A stretch of DNA of 64,000 bases from Paenibacillus sp. FSL W8-0426 (GTDB taxonomy: Bacteria; Bacillota; Bacilli; Paenibacillales; Paenibacillaceae). The stretch spans positions 1,380,001 to 1,444,000 of the forward strand of contig NZ_CP150203.1 in NCBI RefSeq assembly GCF_037969725.1, given 5' to 3'. A program made the translations under genes and the position numbers. Shown in pieces: positions 47,195-56,216 of the stretch (position 1 is its first letter; every line of letters starts with the position of its first letter). The notes beneath the pieces are model-generated. The model saw nothing but the letters and a program-made list of their open reading frames with translations. It was not told the origin of the DNA and did not search any database.

Positions 47195-47307
47195 GGGTTC
47201 CAATCCTCTCCGTCGTCTTGCCGTCTCCAGCTTCATGTCCCCTTATCATACCGCGCCTCATGCAGTTTCTCAATCAAGTCCAGGCGCGGGACATGTCGGT
47301 CCCGAAG

Positions 47308-48153
47308 TCAGATCTGGCTCTCTGCAAGCTGCTGGCGACGATTCCACATTGAGACAAGGCGCAGCAGCACGAAGCAAAGGCACAGCAATACCGCACCGAT
47401 GACGGCGAGCAGCCAGGGACGAAGCAGCAGCATGCCCGTAGCCTGGGCACCGATCAGGGCGAGCAAGGGGAGAACGACGACGCCCCCCAATTGGTAAGCC
47501 TCCTGGAACCCCCGTACTTTGGCCGAAATCAGCACATTGAGCAAAATGACGACCAGGCTGGACAGCGGAATCACCCATAAGATCAGGAGGATCCAATTCA
47601 GGTTGGGGAACATGATCCGTCCAAACATCGGATACATGATCACATTGGCGATCACGCCGAAGATCAGAAAGGTTGCCCATGATAAAACAATAGAAGGAAT
47701 CAGGGCAGCCAGCACCTTTGCCGTAAATAACGTGTTCATGCTCACAGGCGTGAATAGAAGTCCTTCCAGCGTTTTACGCTCCTTCTCGCCGGCAAAGCTG
47801 TTCGCCGTCAGAATGCTGGACGCCATTACCGGAATGATGAGAAACAGCGGGGCAAACATATAAAGGGCCAAATAATAGACGATCCGTTGATTATCGGTCG
47901 CCATATGCGCGAGCTGAGGGATCTGTCCCGAAGCGGTCAAGGCATCGAGCGTGTCCAGGACCGCCCCCATATTACCCAGCTCGCGCAGATCCAGGCGCGA
48001 AGCCAGCCATAATAAAGCTGCGGGCATCGCTACTCCAATGATGAGAGGCACGATCAGCATCGGCAGCCACAGTTGTACACTGGCGGTAATGGCGCGTATG
48101 TCTTTACGGACCAGTGCGCGAAGCGCCCGGTTTTGGTGAGCGTTCCTATTCAT
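47308..48153 (-). CDS. ABC-2-type transporter permease
   Basis: A 281-residue membrane protein with six hydrophobic helices in the ABC-2 (NatB-like) arrangement: LVRKDIRAITASVQLWLPMLIVPLIIGVAMP at the start, ILTANSFAGEKERKTLEGLLFTPVSMNTLFTAKVLAALIPSIVLSWATFLIFGVIAN (the typical E-K-E-R-G/K-T-L-E segment) in the middle. Works with the ATPase encoded just upstream, whose stop it overlaps by eight bases. The exported substrate is unknown; NatAB-type systems export sodium or antimicrobial compounds. Confidence 0.88.
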   Translation of the reverse strand: MNRNAHQNRALRALVRKDIRAITASVQLWLPMLIVPLIIGVAMPAALLWLASRLDLRELGNMGAVLDTLDALTASGQIPQLAHMATDNQRIVYYLALYMFAPLFLIIPVMASSILTANSFAGEKERKTLEGLLFTPVSMNTLFTAKVLAALIPSIVLSWATFLIFGVIANVIMYPMFGRIMFPNLNWILLILWVIPLSSLVVILLNVLISAKVRGFQEAYQLGGVVVLPLLALIGAQATGMLLLRPWLLAVIGAVLLCLCFVLLRLVSMWNRRQQLAESQI

Positions 48154-49057
48154 GACGGTGAGCCTCCCTTATGGAAAAATAAACACTCTCAAGGTCGCTG
48201 TCCATAATCTTGGACTGATAAACCTCGCCAATTCCGGTTAACGTTCGCAGCAATCGCGGTATTTGTTCGCGTGACTCCAATTGGAATATGGCTTTACGAG
48301 GCGTCAGGATTTCCAGAGAGTACCCCGGCAAGTTGAATGCTTGCCACCCGCCTGGCAGGTCGGCTTCGATTTCCACTTTGGGCCGCCCCAGATAACGGTT
48401 TACGATGTCTTCCTCGGTGCCTTCCTCTACTTTACAGCCGTTCTCCATGAAAATGTAATGATCGCATACGGCCGACAATTGGGACAGTACATGGGAAGAC
48501 ACAAGGATCGTGATGCCTTCCTCCCGATTGAGCCGTCGGATGATGCCCAGCACCATCTGAATTCCATCCGGATCGAGACCGTTCGTCGGTTCGTCGAGAA
48601 ACAGAATGGAGGGGGAGTGGAGCAGCACTCGGGCCAGTCCCAGCCGTTTTTTCATGCCTGTGCTGTACGTGCCTACTTTCCGATCTACATATTCCGAAAG
48701 CTCGAAAAGAGCAACAAGTTCATCGATACGTGCGGCGGCCTGTTTGACGCCGAAAACCTCCGCAAAAAAAAGCAGATTATCCCGGCCGCTCATATTTTCG
48801 TACAATCCGCTCTGTTCCGTCAGCGTGCCGCACATGGCCAGCACCTTCTCCGCATCGATTGACGGGTCCAAACCGCCAATGTTGACTTTGCCTGTGGATG
48901 CACCGAGCACCCCGTTCATAATGCGAATCAGCGTGGTTTTACCCGATCCGTTGGGGCCGATGAGCCCTGTCACGCTGCCCTGCTTGATCGTGAAGCTGAC
49001 ATCGTTCAGCGCCCGATGGATCTCGAATTGTTTGGAAATATTGCATACCTCGATCAT
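48146..49057 (-). CDS. ABC transporter ATP-binding protein (exporter type)
   Basis: A 303-residue ATPase: Walker A GPNGSGKTT (about 39), Q-loop LTEQSGLYENMS, signature YSTGMKKRLGLARVL, Walker B ILFLDEPTNGLDP, and a C-terminal extension (about 215-303) ending FSIREAHRHE as in drug and bacteriocin exporters. ATG at 49057 (MIEVCNISKQFE) is preferred since the ABC fold begins there; the ribosome site is weak. A longer frame upstream has no plausible start. Forms an operon with the overlapping permease gene. Confidence 0.9.
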   Translation of the reverse strand: MIEVCNISKQFEIHRALNDVSFTIKQGSVTGLIGPNGSGKTTLIRIMNGVLGASTGKVNIGGLDPSIDAEKVLAMCGTLTEQSGLYENMSGRDNLLFFAEVFGVKQAAARIDELVALFELSEYVDRKVGTYSTGMKKRLGLARVLLHSPSILFLDEPTNGLDPDGIQMVLGIIRRLNREEGITILVSSHVLSQLSAVCDHYIFMENGCKVEEGTEEDIVNRYLGRPKVEIEADLPGGWQAFNLPGYSLEILTPRKAIFQLESREQIPRLLRTLTGIGEVYQSKIMDSDLESVYFSIREAHRHE

Positions 49058-49439
49058 GATGTCACCGCCGTCTTCCCGACCTGCCCGATGGTTGTGTTGG
49101 TTTTGCAAGAACATAATCGGGTATGATCTGAATTTTAAAATAGTACGTTTAGGACCCGATTTTCGTTCAAATGGAAAAAAGATCGACTTTGTCCTTCTAT
49201 AGTCCCAAAAAAGCGAACATTTGCACGTATTTTCCGGCGCTAAATCGGGTCTCAAGTTCGTTTTATACGGGTGCCGTACCATGTATCCTTGTTATAAGAG
49301 GCATTCTTCATGTTGGTGGGCATCCATTTGCTTTGAGCGCTTCATGAGCATAAGAGACGTCTCAAAACGAATTATTTCGTCTAACACATCGGTTTAAACA
49401 TGGATGCATCGGTGTGGAGGATTCGGGAAGGTGAATCGT
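49058..49439. other. Divergent intergenic region
   Basis: 382 bases between the ABC exporter (minus) and the Hsp90-like gene (plus). No promoter with both hexamers in good agreement, no CIRCE element and no coding sequence were found; the ribosome site GGGAAGGTG precedes 49440. Confidence 0.4.
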
Positions 49440-51272
49440 ATGGCATCATCCAATGAGTACCGCTTTCAGGTCAATCTGAGCGGCATGATCCAGATTTTAT
49501 CGAATCATTTATACAGCAGCCCCAAAGTGTTTCTGCGCGAACTCATGCAAAATGCGACCGATGCGATTACGGCACGAAGCGAGGCGGAGCCGGGCCATCG
49601 GGGCGAAGTCAGCGTGGAACTGACCGGAACGGGAACGGAGCTGACGATGACGGTGCAGGATAACGGAATCGGGTTGACCGAGGCCGACATCCACGAATTT
49701 CTGGCCATGATCGGGCAGTCGTCGAAGCGTGGCCGCCAAGCGCTGCTGGACGGGGAAACTTCCTTTATCGGCCGTTTCGGCATCGGACTGTTGTCATGCT
49801 TCATGGTGAGCAACGAAATCGTGATGCTGACCCAGTCCGCAAAGGGCGGGCCTTCCATGGAATGGCGCGGCAAGCCGGACGGCACGTACACGATTCGCCG
49901 GTTAGACACGTCATTGTCGCCAGGGACGAAAGTGTATCTTCGGTGCACTCCCGAAGGGGCAGCGTATTTCGATGCAGAGTACGTCAAGGAGTCGCTATTT
50001 TATTATGGGGCATTGCTGCCTTACCCGGTTACCTTGCAGCATGAAGGGCAGCGGCATGTGATCAACGCCGAATCGCCCGCATGGCTGGCGAACCCCGAAC
50101 TCGCTGCAGGACGCAAATCCGAGGTGCTTGCATTTGGCCAACGTTTGCTGGGGGAACGGTTCGAGGAATTCATTCCGCTGACAACAGCGTCCGGACGCAC
50201 AGCCGGCATTGCATACGTACTGCCGCATGCCGTAAATCTGAACGCCAAACGTTCGCACCGGGTGTACCTGAAACGAATGCTGGTATCGGAGAAGGCGGAG
50301 AACATTTTGCCGGATTGGGCCTTTTTCGTCAAATGCCTGATCTGGACGGATGAATTGCAGCCCACCGCTTCCAGGGAGCATTTCTACGAGAACGATCAAT
50401 TGGAACAGGTGCGTTCGGAACTCGGTGACGCGATTCGGGCAGGCCTTGCGAATATGGCTGCGAACCATCCGGAACGGCTGCAGAAGCTTATTCGTTTGCA
50501 TGCGTTGTCCATGAAGGCGTTGGCGGTGCAGGATCAACAATTTTACGCCATGGTCCATCGCTGGCTGCCATTCGAGACAACAAGGGGACACCGGGAACTC
50601 GGTGAACTGTTGGACGAGGAAGAGACGTTGTATTATACCGGGTCCGTGGATGAATATCGCCAGATCCATCATGTGGCGGCAGCACAATCCATGCTGGTCG
50701 TGAACGGTGGTTATATCTATGACAGCGACCTGATGGCGGCCCTGCCTTTAGCGGTACCTTCCGCGCACACGGAGCAGCTTCAGCCGGACGAGGTTTCGAT
50801 GAAATTCATCGACGTGCCTCCGCATGAGCGGGACCGATATTACGACGCTTTGCGTCTTGCCGATGCCGCTTTGCAGCGTTTCCGGTGCCGGGCAGAAGTC
50901 AAAGGCTTCAAACCGAGCGACCTTCCCGTCCTGTTCACGCTGTCCAAGGAAACTTCAACGCTCCGCGCATTGGAAAAGGCGAGCGAGGAGAGCACGGACT
51001 TGTTCTCTTCGGTGCTGGGCTCATTGTCTACAGCGATGAATTCGGCGGGGTACTCCACGCTCTACTTGAACGTGAGCAATCCGGTCATCCAGCGTGTGCT
51101 TACGTCGCCTGATCCCCAGATGACACCGCTGGCCATTGAGATGTTGTACGTGAATGCGCTCATGATGGGCCACTACGCGATGAACCGGCAGGAGCATGCC
51201 GTGCTTAACCAAGGCATCATTCGCTTCATCGATTGGGGTTTGCAGGCCAACACGAAAGATAAGGGAGAGTGA
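49440..51272 (+). CDS. Divergent Hsp90/HtpG-family chaperone
   Basis: A 610-residue GHKL ATPase of the Hsp90 family but far from classical HtpG. ATP-binding signatures are FLRELMQNATDAI (catalytic Glu as in RELISNASDA), MTVQDNGIGLT and IGRFGIGLLSCFMV; the middle domain retains PTASREHFYEND, the counterpart of the catalytic-Arg loop. The C-terminal part (about 420-610) is poorly conserved. This type, often named 'HSP90 family protein', occurs in actinobacteria and some Paenibacillus beside a helical-repeat protein, as here. Start at 49440 has GGGAAGGTG upstream. The partner gene begins seven bases after its stop. Confidence 0.87.
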   Translation: MASSNEYRFQVNLSGMIQILSNHLYSSPKVFLRELMQNATDAITARSEAEPGHRGEVSVELTGTGTELTMTVQDNGIGLTEADIHEFLAMIGQSSKRGRQALLDGETSFIGRFGIGLLSCFMVSNEIVMLTQSAKGGPSMEWRGKPDGTYTIRRLDTSLSPGTKVYLRCTPEGAAYFDAEYVKESLFYYGALLPYPVTLQHEGQRHVINAESPAWLANPELAAGRKSEVLAFGQRLLGERFEEFIPLTTASGRTAGIAYVLPHAVNLNAKRSHRVYLKRMLVSEKAENILPDWAFFVKCLIWTDELQPTASREHFYENDQLEQVRSELGDAIRAGLANMAANHPERLQKLIRLHALSMKALAVQDQQFYAMVHRWLPFETTRGHRELGELLDEEETLYYTGSVDEYRQIHHVAAAQSMLVVNGGYIYDSDLMAALPLAVPSAHTEQLQPDEVSMKFIDVPPHERDRYYDALRLADAALQRFRCRAEVKGFKPSDLPVLFTLSKETSTLRALEKASEESTDLFSSVLGSLSTAMNSAGYSTLYLNVSNPVIQRVLTSPDPQMTPLAIEMLYVNALMMGHYAMNRQEHAVLNQGIIRFIDWGLQANTKDKGE

Positions 51273-51279
51273 GTCGGCG

Positions 51280-52341
51280 ATGAGTCTGGAAATGGACATG
51301 GATTTCGAAGATTTGATGATGGAGGCGCACGGTTTGCCGAACGGTGCGGCCAAGCTTGGGCTGTTGGAGGAAGCGGCGAGGATCGCAGATATCAACGGCA
51401 TGGAAGAAGAGGCATACGAAGCGCGAGCAGAAATCGTGGAGACGGCTACGTTCTGCGGTTATCCGATGAAGGCGCTGATCGCTTTTTCCTGGCAGCTGGG
51501 CAAGTTCGACGGCGACCCGGAGCGTTACGACGAGGAAGAACTGATGTGGTCCTACAAATGGATTCTCGGCACGATTTCCAACTTCCCTGAAATATCGCGC
51601 GAAAAAATCATGGAGCTTCTGGAGGATTTCGGTCGCCGTTTCCGCTCTTTCGGTTACAGCGAACGATCGTACCTGTACTATCGGTTCATGTTGTCCATGG
51701 ATTTGGGCGACTTGGAAGAAGCTACGCGCTGCCTTTCCAAATTCACGGCGGCCGACAGTGATTACATGAGCGATTGCGCGGCCTGCGAACAGAATGAAAT
51801 CGTACGATATTGGAATTTGATGGGTGACGACGAAAAGGCAATCGAAGCGGCGAAGCCGATTCTGTCGGGCAGAATGTCTTGTGCCGAGATTCCGCATCTT
51901 ACATTGTCGCGCCTGTTGATGCCGCTGTATCGCCTGAACCGGCAGGGAGAAGCGGACAAACACCAGAAAAAAGGCTATCGTCTGACCAAAGGAAACAAGG
52001 ATTTCGTGAAGTGTTTTGGCGAGCAAATGGGATACCTGGCACGTACCAATCCTGCGGCAGGCATCGACGTGCTGGAACAGACGGCGCCACTGGCGGTGGA
52101 TCACGAAGATCCGACGGCCAGAATGATATTTTACGCCAATGCCGCAGCTCTGCTGAAGCGCTGGGCCGATGAATCCCAAGGCTATCGCCTGCGCCTTCCG
52201 ACATCGTTTCATTACGATGGCGATGCCTCCGATTTGCAAGGATTGGCTGACGTATTCGCCAAGGAAGCGGAGACCATTGCGGACAAATTGAATCAACGGA
52301 ACGGAAACCGGCATGTATCCGCATTGATCGCCAACATTTAA
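51280..52341 (+). CDS. Helical-repeat (TPR-like) partner of the Hsp90-like protein
   Basis: A 353-residue all-helical protein without membrane segment or signal. Pairs of helices with alternating small and aromatic residues (AAKLGLLEEAARIADINGMEEEAYEARAEIV, SYLYYRFMLSMDLGDLEEATRCLSKF, LMGDDEKAIEAAKPIL) suggest TPR-like repeats. No family name can be given with certainty. Seven bases after the Hsp90-like stop, so cotranslated; TPR proteins are classical Hsp90 co-chaperones in eukaryotes, which makes a functional pair plausible. Start ATG 51280, AAGGGAGAG upstream. Hairpin terminator at 52386-52434. Confidence 0.72.
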   Translation: MSLEMDMDFEDLMMEAHGLPNGAAKLGLLEEAARIADINGMEEEAYEARAEIVETATFCGYPMKALIAFSWQLGKFDGDPERYDEEELMWSYKWILGTISNFPEISREKIMELLEDFGRRFRSFGYSERSYLYYRFMLSMDLGDLEEATRCLSKFTAADSDYMSDCAACEQNEIVRYWNLMGDDEKAIEAAKPILSGRMSCAEIPHLTLSRLLMPLYRLNRQGEADKHQKKGYRLTKGNKDFVKCFGEQMGYLARTNPAAGIDVLEQTAPLAVDHEDPTARMIFYANAAALLKRWADESQGYRLRLPTSFHYDGDASDLQGLADVFAKEAETIADKLNQRNGNRHVSALIANI

Positions 52342-52385
52342 TTTTACCCTCGAGCGGGGCAGCGTATGCCCTGATCATACAAGAG

Positions 52386-52434
52386 AACAGGCTTGTCGAA
52401 GGACGACGGTTTCGCCCTTCGAACAAGCCTGTTT
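52386..52434. terminator. Hairpin between convergent genes
   Basis: ACAGGCTTGT-CGAAGG pairs with CCTTCG-AACAAGCCTGT, two bases bulged. T-tracts are weak on both sides (TTTGGTC on plus). Confidence 0.6.
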
Positions 52435-52506
52435 GGTCATGTTCTATACATCGTTTGTTCCCATTTCTATTGCTAAGAGCTGGCACGCAGCATCTGCTTC
52501 CTGGAA

Positions 52507-54654
52507 TCAGGAAGCAGCGGCCTCTTCGGCCGGCTGCTGCTGTTTCATCAACTCGGACACGATCTTGTCGGTCGGCTGCGTGAACAGCTGGTACATGATC
52601 GCCGCTTCTTCCTGACGGATCAACGGCTTGCGGGGAAGGACATCGACCGATCCATCCTCCAGAACCTTCACTTCCGGTCCGTGAAGGCCCAGCGCAACCA
52701 TCATGCGGATGGCAGGCGCAGCCCATTCGTCGATATGTCCGGCCAGTCGGATATCTTCAAACAGTTCGGCAGGATATTGCTTTTGCAGCGAGCGCCATAC
52801 CATGACCATCGCTTCCTGACGGGTAATGGCCTGGTCCGGCTTGAATTGCTTCGAATCGGCTCCGGTGATCATGCCGGCCTCATAACCAAGCTGAATGTAA
52901 CCTGCTGCCGGATGGGTAGCCCAATCGCTGTCTGCAGGAGGGGCCGTTTTGCTGGCAGACAAGCCGCTCATTTTCAGCACGTCTTCGATGAATTCGGCGC
53001 GGGTCACCGTATTTTTCGGTTGGAAAGCCGCGTTTTTGTCATTTTCGTAATGTCCGAGGGATTGCAGGCCATAGATCGCCTCGGCGTAAGGGCTGTCCGG
53101 ACGGACATCCCGGAATCCTTGGGCTTTCTCGCCTTTTTTCTCATAACCCATCGGGTTGAGGTAAGGCTCTTTCATATAAACGGTACCGTCGGCATTCTCC
53201 TTGAAGGCGGTAAATTGCCCGGTGATCTCGTCCTTGAACAGATGGTCTCCGACCTGAATCAGCGTGCGCGGCCCGAGGAATGCATCCGAGATGCTCAGTT
53301 TTCCAGCCTCTTCGCCCCCGCCGTTCAATTTGCTGACGATCGTGCTGAGACGCAGGTCGGCATACAGACCGGTAAAGCGCTGCAGCTCTTCGCCCGATTG
53401 CGGCGTGAACGGTTCAAGCTTGGCCGTTTCTGCGTACTGCGGGAAGAACGTTTGGATAAAGGCCGGGTAGAACAGGTTGCGCAAAGCTCCGGTTTGATTG
53501 TAAGTCAGGAAGACACCCGTATTTTGCTCAGGAATAAAGAAGAGATAAGAGCTGAAGCCGGGCAGGTCTCCTGCCTTGGTGATGATTTTGGAACTGCTCC
53601 CTGCTCCCGGAAGCTGAAATGGCGCTTCGAATCCGTAGGTCGTATTGGGCAGCAGCGGATGAATCGATGAGCGGTATTGCTCCATACTGTTGATGGTGGA
53701 TTCTTTCCATACGCGCTGATCATCCTTGATCCCGCCATTCAGGAAGGCGATCATGAAGCTGCCGATATCCTCGGCCGTGGACAGCATGCCGCCTTGCGGC
53801 ATCGGCGTCGGGGAGAGCGTGTATATGTCAAGCGGCTTGCTTGTCGCGTCATAGCCCGTCGCCAGTTGTTTCTGGCGTTCGCCATTCAGCAGGAAGCTGC
53901 TGTGATCCATGCCGAGCGGCTCGAAAATATGCTTTTGCATATAGGTCTCGAACGGTTCGCCGCTCACATTCTCCACGATCATGCCGAGCAGCAGGAACGA
54001 AAAGTTGTCGTACATGTAGGAGCTCCCCGGTTCGCGAACGACAGGGGGCATGTGCTCTTTGGCGTAATCCTCCATCGATACGATTTTCTCGAAGTCCGCG
54101 TGAAGGTCTTCCTGCTGAGGATCGCGAATCTCGAAACCTGTTGTATGGGTGAGCAGATGTTCAACGGTTACGGGTTTGTCGAACGGATTTTTGAACTCCA
54201 GCCCTTTAACGTAAGTCTGAAAATCGGCCTGCAAATCGACTTTCCCTTGTTCCGCCAGCTGCATTACCGCTGCAGCCGTAAAGGTTTTGGAGACGGAGGC
54301 AATCCGGAAAAGCGTGCTCTTGGGATTAACGGCCGTCTGGTTCTCGGCATCGGCGTAACCATACCCTTTTTCAGCCAGAATCTTGCCGTCCTTGACAACA
54401 ACGACGGATGCTCCGACGTATTGGGCCTGTGCTTCAGGCGATGCAAAAAACTTGTCTAAAAACGAGGTTGCCGATTCCGCCGTCAGCGCGGTGGCTTTGT
54501 TTTGCTGGGACGCTGCGGTGGCAGCCTGTCCCGGCGTTTGCGCGGTTTCCGCATGAACCGCCGGCGTCCATAAGCTGAATGAAAGCATTGCAGCCATGAG
54601 CGCGCTGGTCAGTGTAGTGGCTTTGAAGCGATTCCTTCGTGTGGATTGATGCAT
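52507..54654 (-). CDS. SLH-anchored serine hydrolase (beta-lactamase superfamily)
   Basis: A 715-residue exported protein: signal peptide about 1-35 (ALMAAMLSFSLWTPAVHA), a class C beta-lactamase/DD-peptidase-like domain (about 55-400) with SVSK (nucleophilic Ser and Lys in RIASVSKTFTAAA) and YDN (SSYMYDNFSFLLLG), an intermediate domain, and three S-layer homology repeats (about 540-700; NTVTRAEFIEDVL, QAITRQEAMVMVW, PLIRQEEAAIMYQLF). It would be held at the cell wall by SLH. Substrate unknown: peptidoglycan, an ester or a peptide. ATG at 54654 has AGGGAGTG upstream. Confidence 0.88.
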   Translation of the reverse strand: MHQSTRRNRFKATTLTSALMAAMLSFSLWTPAVHAETAQTPGQAATAASQQNKATALTAESATSFLDKFFASPEAQAQYVGASVVVVKDGKILAEKGYGYADAENQTAVNPKSTLFRIASVSKTFTAAAVMQLAEQGKVDLQADFQTYVKGLEFKNPFDKPVTVEHLLTHTTGFEIRDPQQEDLHADFEKIVSMEDYAKEHMPPVVREPGSSYMYDNFSFLLLGMIVENVSGEPFETYMQKHIFEPLGMDHSSFLLNGERQKQLATGYDATSKPLDIYTLSPTPMPQGGMLSTAEDIGSFMIAFLNGGIKDDQRVWKESTINSMEQYRSSIHPLLPNTTYGFEAPFQLPGAGSSSKIITKAGDLPGFSSYLFFIPEQNTGVFLTYNQTGALRNLFYPAFIQTFFPQYAETAKLEPFTPQSGEELQRFTGLYADLRLSTIVSKLNGGGEEAGKLSISDAFLGPRTLIQVGDHLFKDEITGQFTAFKENADGTVYMKEPYLNPMGYEKKGEKAQGFRDVRPDSPYAEAIYGLQSLGHYENDKNAAFQPKNTVTRAEFIEDVLKMSGLSASKTAPPADSDWATHPAAGYIQLGYEAGMITGADSKQFKPDQAITRQEAMVMVWRSLQKQYPAELFEDIRLAGHIDEWAAPAIRMMVALGLHGPEVKVLEDGSVDVLPRKPLIRQEEAAIMYQLFTQPTDKIVSELMKQQQPAEEAAAS

Positions 54655-54805
54655 GTAAACACTCCCTTGAATTGGTTTGGGAAATCGTTCCTTCATGTGT
54701 ATTACGTCCAAATCCCTGGATTGGTTCACGTAAATTTCTCGGGAGAAAATCAATCGTTGTGCAAGAGTGCGCGGCTGGCGTCCACAGCGTGATTCTTTTT
54801 TGCGT

Positions 54806-56080
54806 TTATGACGCCATCGTTCCGGACGATGAATTGCCTGAATTGCCTGAATTGCCTGAAGTGAACGTTTGGCGATCCAGCGAACTTCGGAATAAGCAGA
54901 GCGCTCCCAGTCCCATCAGCAGATACAAGCAAGCCATCGCGTATGAGGGCAGAATCGCGCCGATGGACAAACCGATGCTTCCCATTAAGGCGGCAGCGTT
55001 GTAACTCATGCTGTCGGCGGCCATATAGGCTGCACGGTTCGTATCGGGGATCATGCCGGCCAAAAGGACTTTTTGGACGGGCGAATACATCAGTTCGCCG
55101 ATCGTGTAAACCACCGCAGCCGCAATCAGAAGCATCGCCCAGTTGCTGACGGCGAGCAAGGCGAAGCCCGACGTATACAGCACCATGCCAACCGTCATGA
55201 CAGACCGGGAAGAATAGCGATGCATCCACTTGGAAAAGGGCAGGGCGATGAGCGCTACAAGGACGGTGTTGATAGCCAAAACGAAGCTGAACATTTGCAG
55301 TCCCGTGATGTCCCAGTGAAACAGCTGGGCGCTGAATTCATTTTTCAGGCGCACGGCGATATACTTATCCAATTGAAATTCAAGGGCTACGGCCAATACG
55401 GTTGCAGCAAAGAATGTCATGAAACGCCGATTGCGGAGCACATCTCCATACGTGGAGAACATGCTGCTCCGTTTGCGCGAAACGGGAACATTGGAATGGG
55501 AGTGTGTTTCCATCGTTTCGTGAATCAAGGTGACAAGAATGGCCAGCGTTGCCACGCTTTCGGCGAGTACCAGCCCGAACAGCAGGAATCGGTTGGTTTC
55601 GAACAGCAGGCCGCCCATCAAAGCGCCGAACGTGATAGCCACGTTCGTGGTCCAATATTGAAGGCCGTAAACATACTGGCGTTCCCGTTCGCTGCTGACA
55701 TCCACGATCATGGCATTGGCAACGGGAATGCTAACTCCCGAACTTACGCTGCTGAATGTAAACATGATGCATGTCAACCAGACGGAGTCCAGCCAAGGCG
55801 AGTTGGCCGCCGCCATCCAGAACAGGGCGAAAACCTGTATGCATTGGGCGGAAACCATCAGTTTTTTACGTCCGATCCGGTCGGACCAGTACCCAGCCCC
55901 CAGGCTCACCAGCATGGATAGCAAAATATTGGCGGTGAGCAATAGCCCGGCCCAACTCGCTCCCAGTCGAACGCTCAGGTATATGGCCATGAACGGCAGG
56001 ATGGATTTTTGCGTCAGATCGGTAAAAAAGTCGGTGATGATGCGAATTCGGATGTTGCGATGCAAATCGGAGTACTTCAT
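54806..56080 (-). CDS. MFS transporter (DHA1-type)
   Basis: A 424-residue twelve-helix major facilitator: NIRIRIITDFFTDLTQKSILPFMAIYLSVRLG at the start, motif A GYWSDRIGRKKLMVSAQ, LVALIALPFSKWMHRYSSRSVMTVGM. Multidrug or sugar efflux is likely by family. The C-terminal tail GNSGNSGNSSSGTMAS comes from a nine-base tandem repeat and is probably disordered. Divergent from an SgrR-type regulator (137 bases apart), as E. coli sgrR is from setA, a sugar efflux MFS, so sugar efflux is a reasonable guess. Confidence 0.86.
   Translation of the reverse strand: MKYSDLHRNIRIRIITDFFTDLTQKSILPFMAIYLSVRLGASWAGLLLTANILLSMLVSLGAGYWSDRIGRKKLMVSAQCIQVFALFWMAAANSPWLDSVWLTCIMFTFSSVSSGVSIPVANAMIVDVSSERERQYVYGLQYWTTNVAITFGALMGGLLFETNRFLLFGLVLAESVATLAILVTLIHETMETHSHSNVPVSRKRSSMFSTYGDVLRNRRFMTFFAATVLAVALEFQLDKYIAVRLKNEFSAQLFHWDITGLQMFSFVLAINTVLVALIALPFSKWMHRYSSRSVMTVGMVLYTSGFALLAVSNWAMLLIAAAVVYTIGELMYSPVQKVLLAGMIPDTNRAAYMAADSMSYNAAALMGSIGLSIGAILPSYAMACLYLLMGLGALCLFRSSLDRQTFTSGNSGNSGNSSSGTMAS
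54832..54858. repeat. Nine-base tandem repeat (x3) inside the MFS gene
   Basis: AATTGCCTG three times in a row, encoding GNS-type repeats (on the minus strand) at the carboxyl end of the transporter. In-frame length changes would be tolerated, giving length polymorphism between strains. Confidence 0.85.
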
Positions 56081-56096
56081 GGTATGCGTTCCTTCC

Positions 56097-56125
56097 TTGG
56101 GTCATATTGATTTCCCGAGTATAAT
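56097..56125 (+). promoter_or_regulatory. Promoter of the SgrR-type gene
   Basis: TTGGGT at 56097-56102, 17-base spacer, perfect TATAAT at 56120-56125. It rules out the ATG at 56124 as the protein start. Confidence 0.65.
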
Positions 56126-56216
56126 GGATGAAAACCTGAAGAAAAACCGTAAAAGCATCGAGTTTAATTTCGTATTTTATTTGAGTCAGGGGAAAGGCAG
56201 GAAACGTTCAGTGGAC

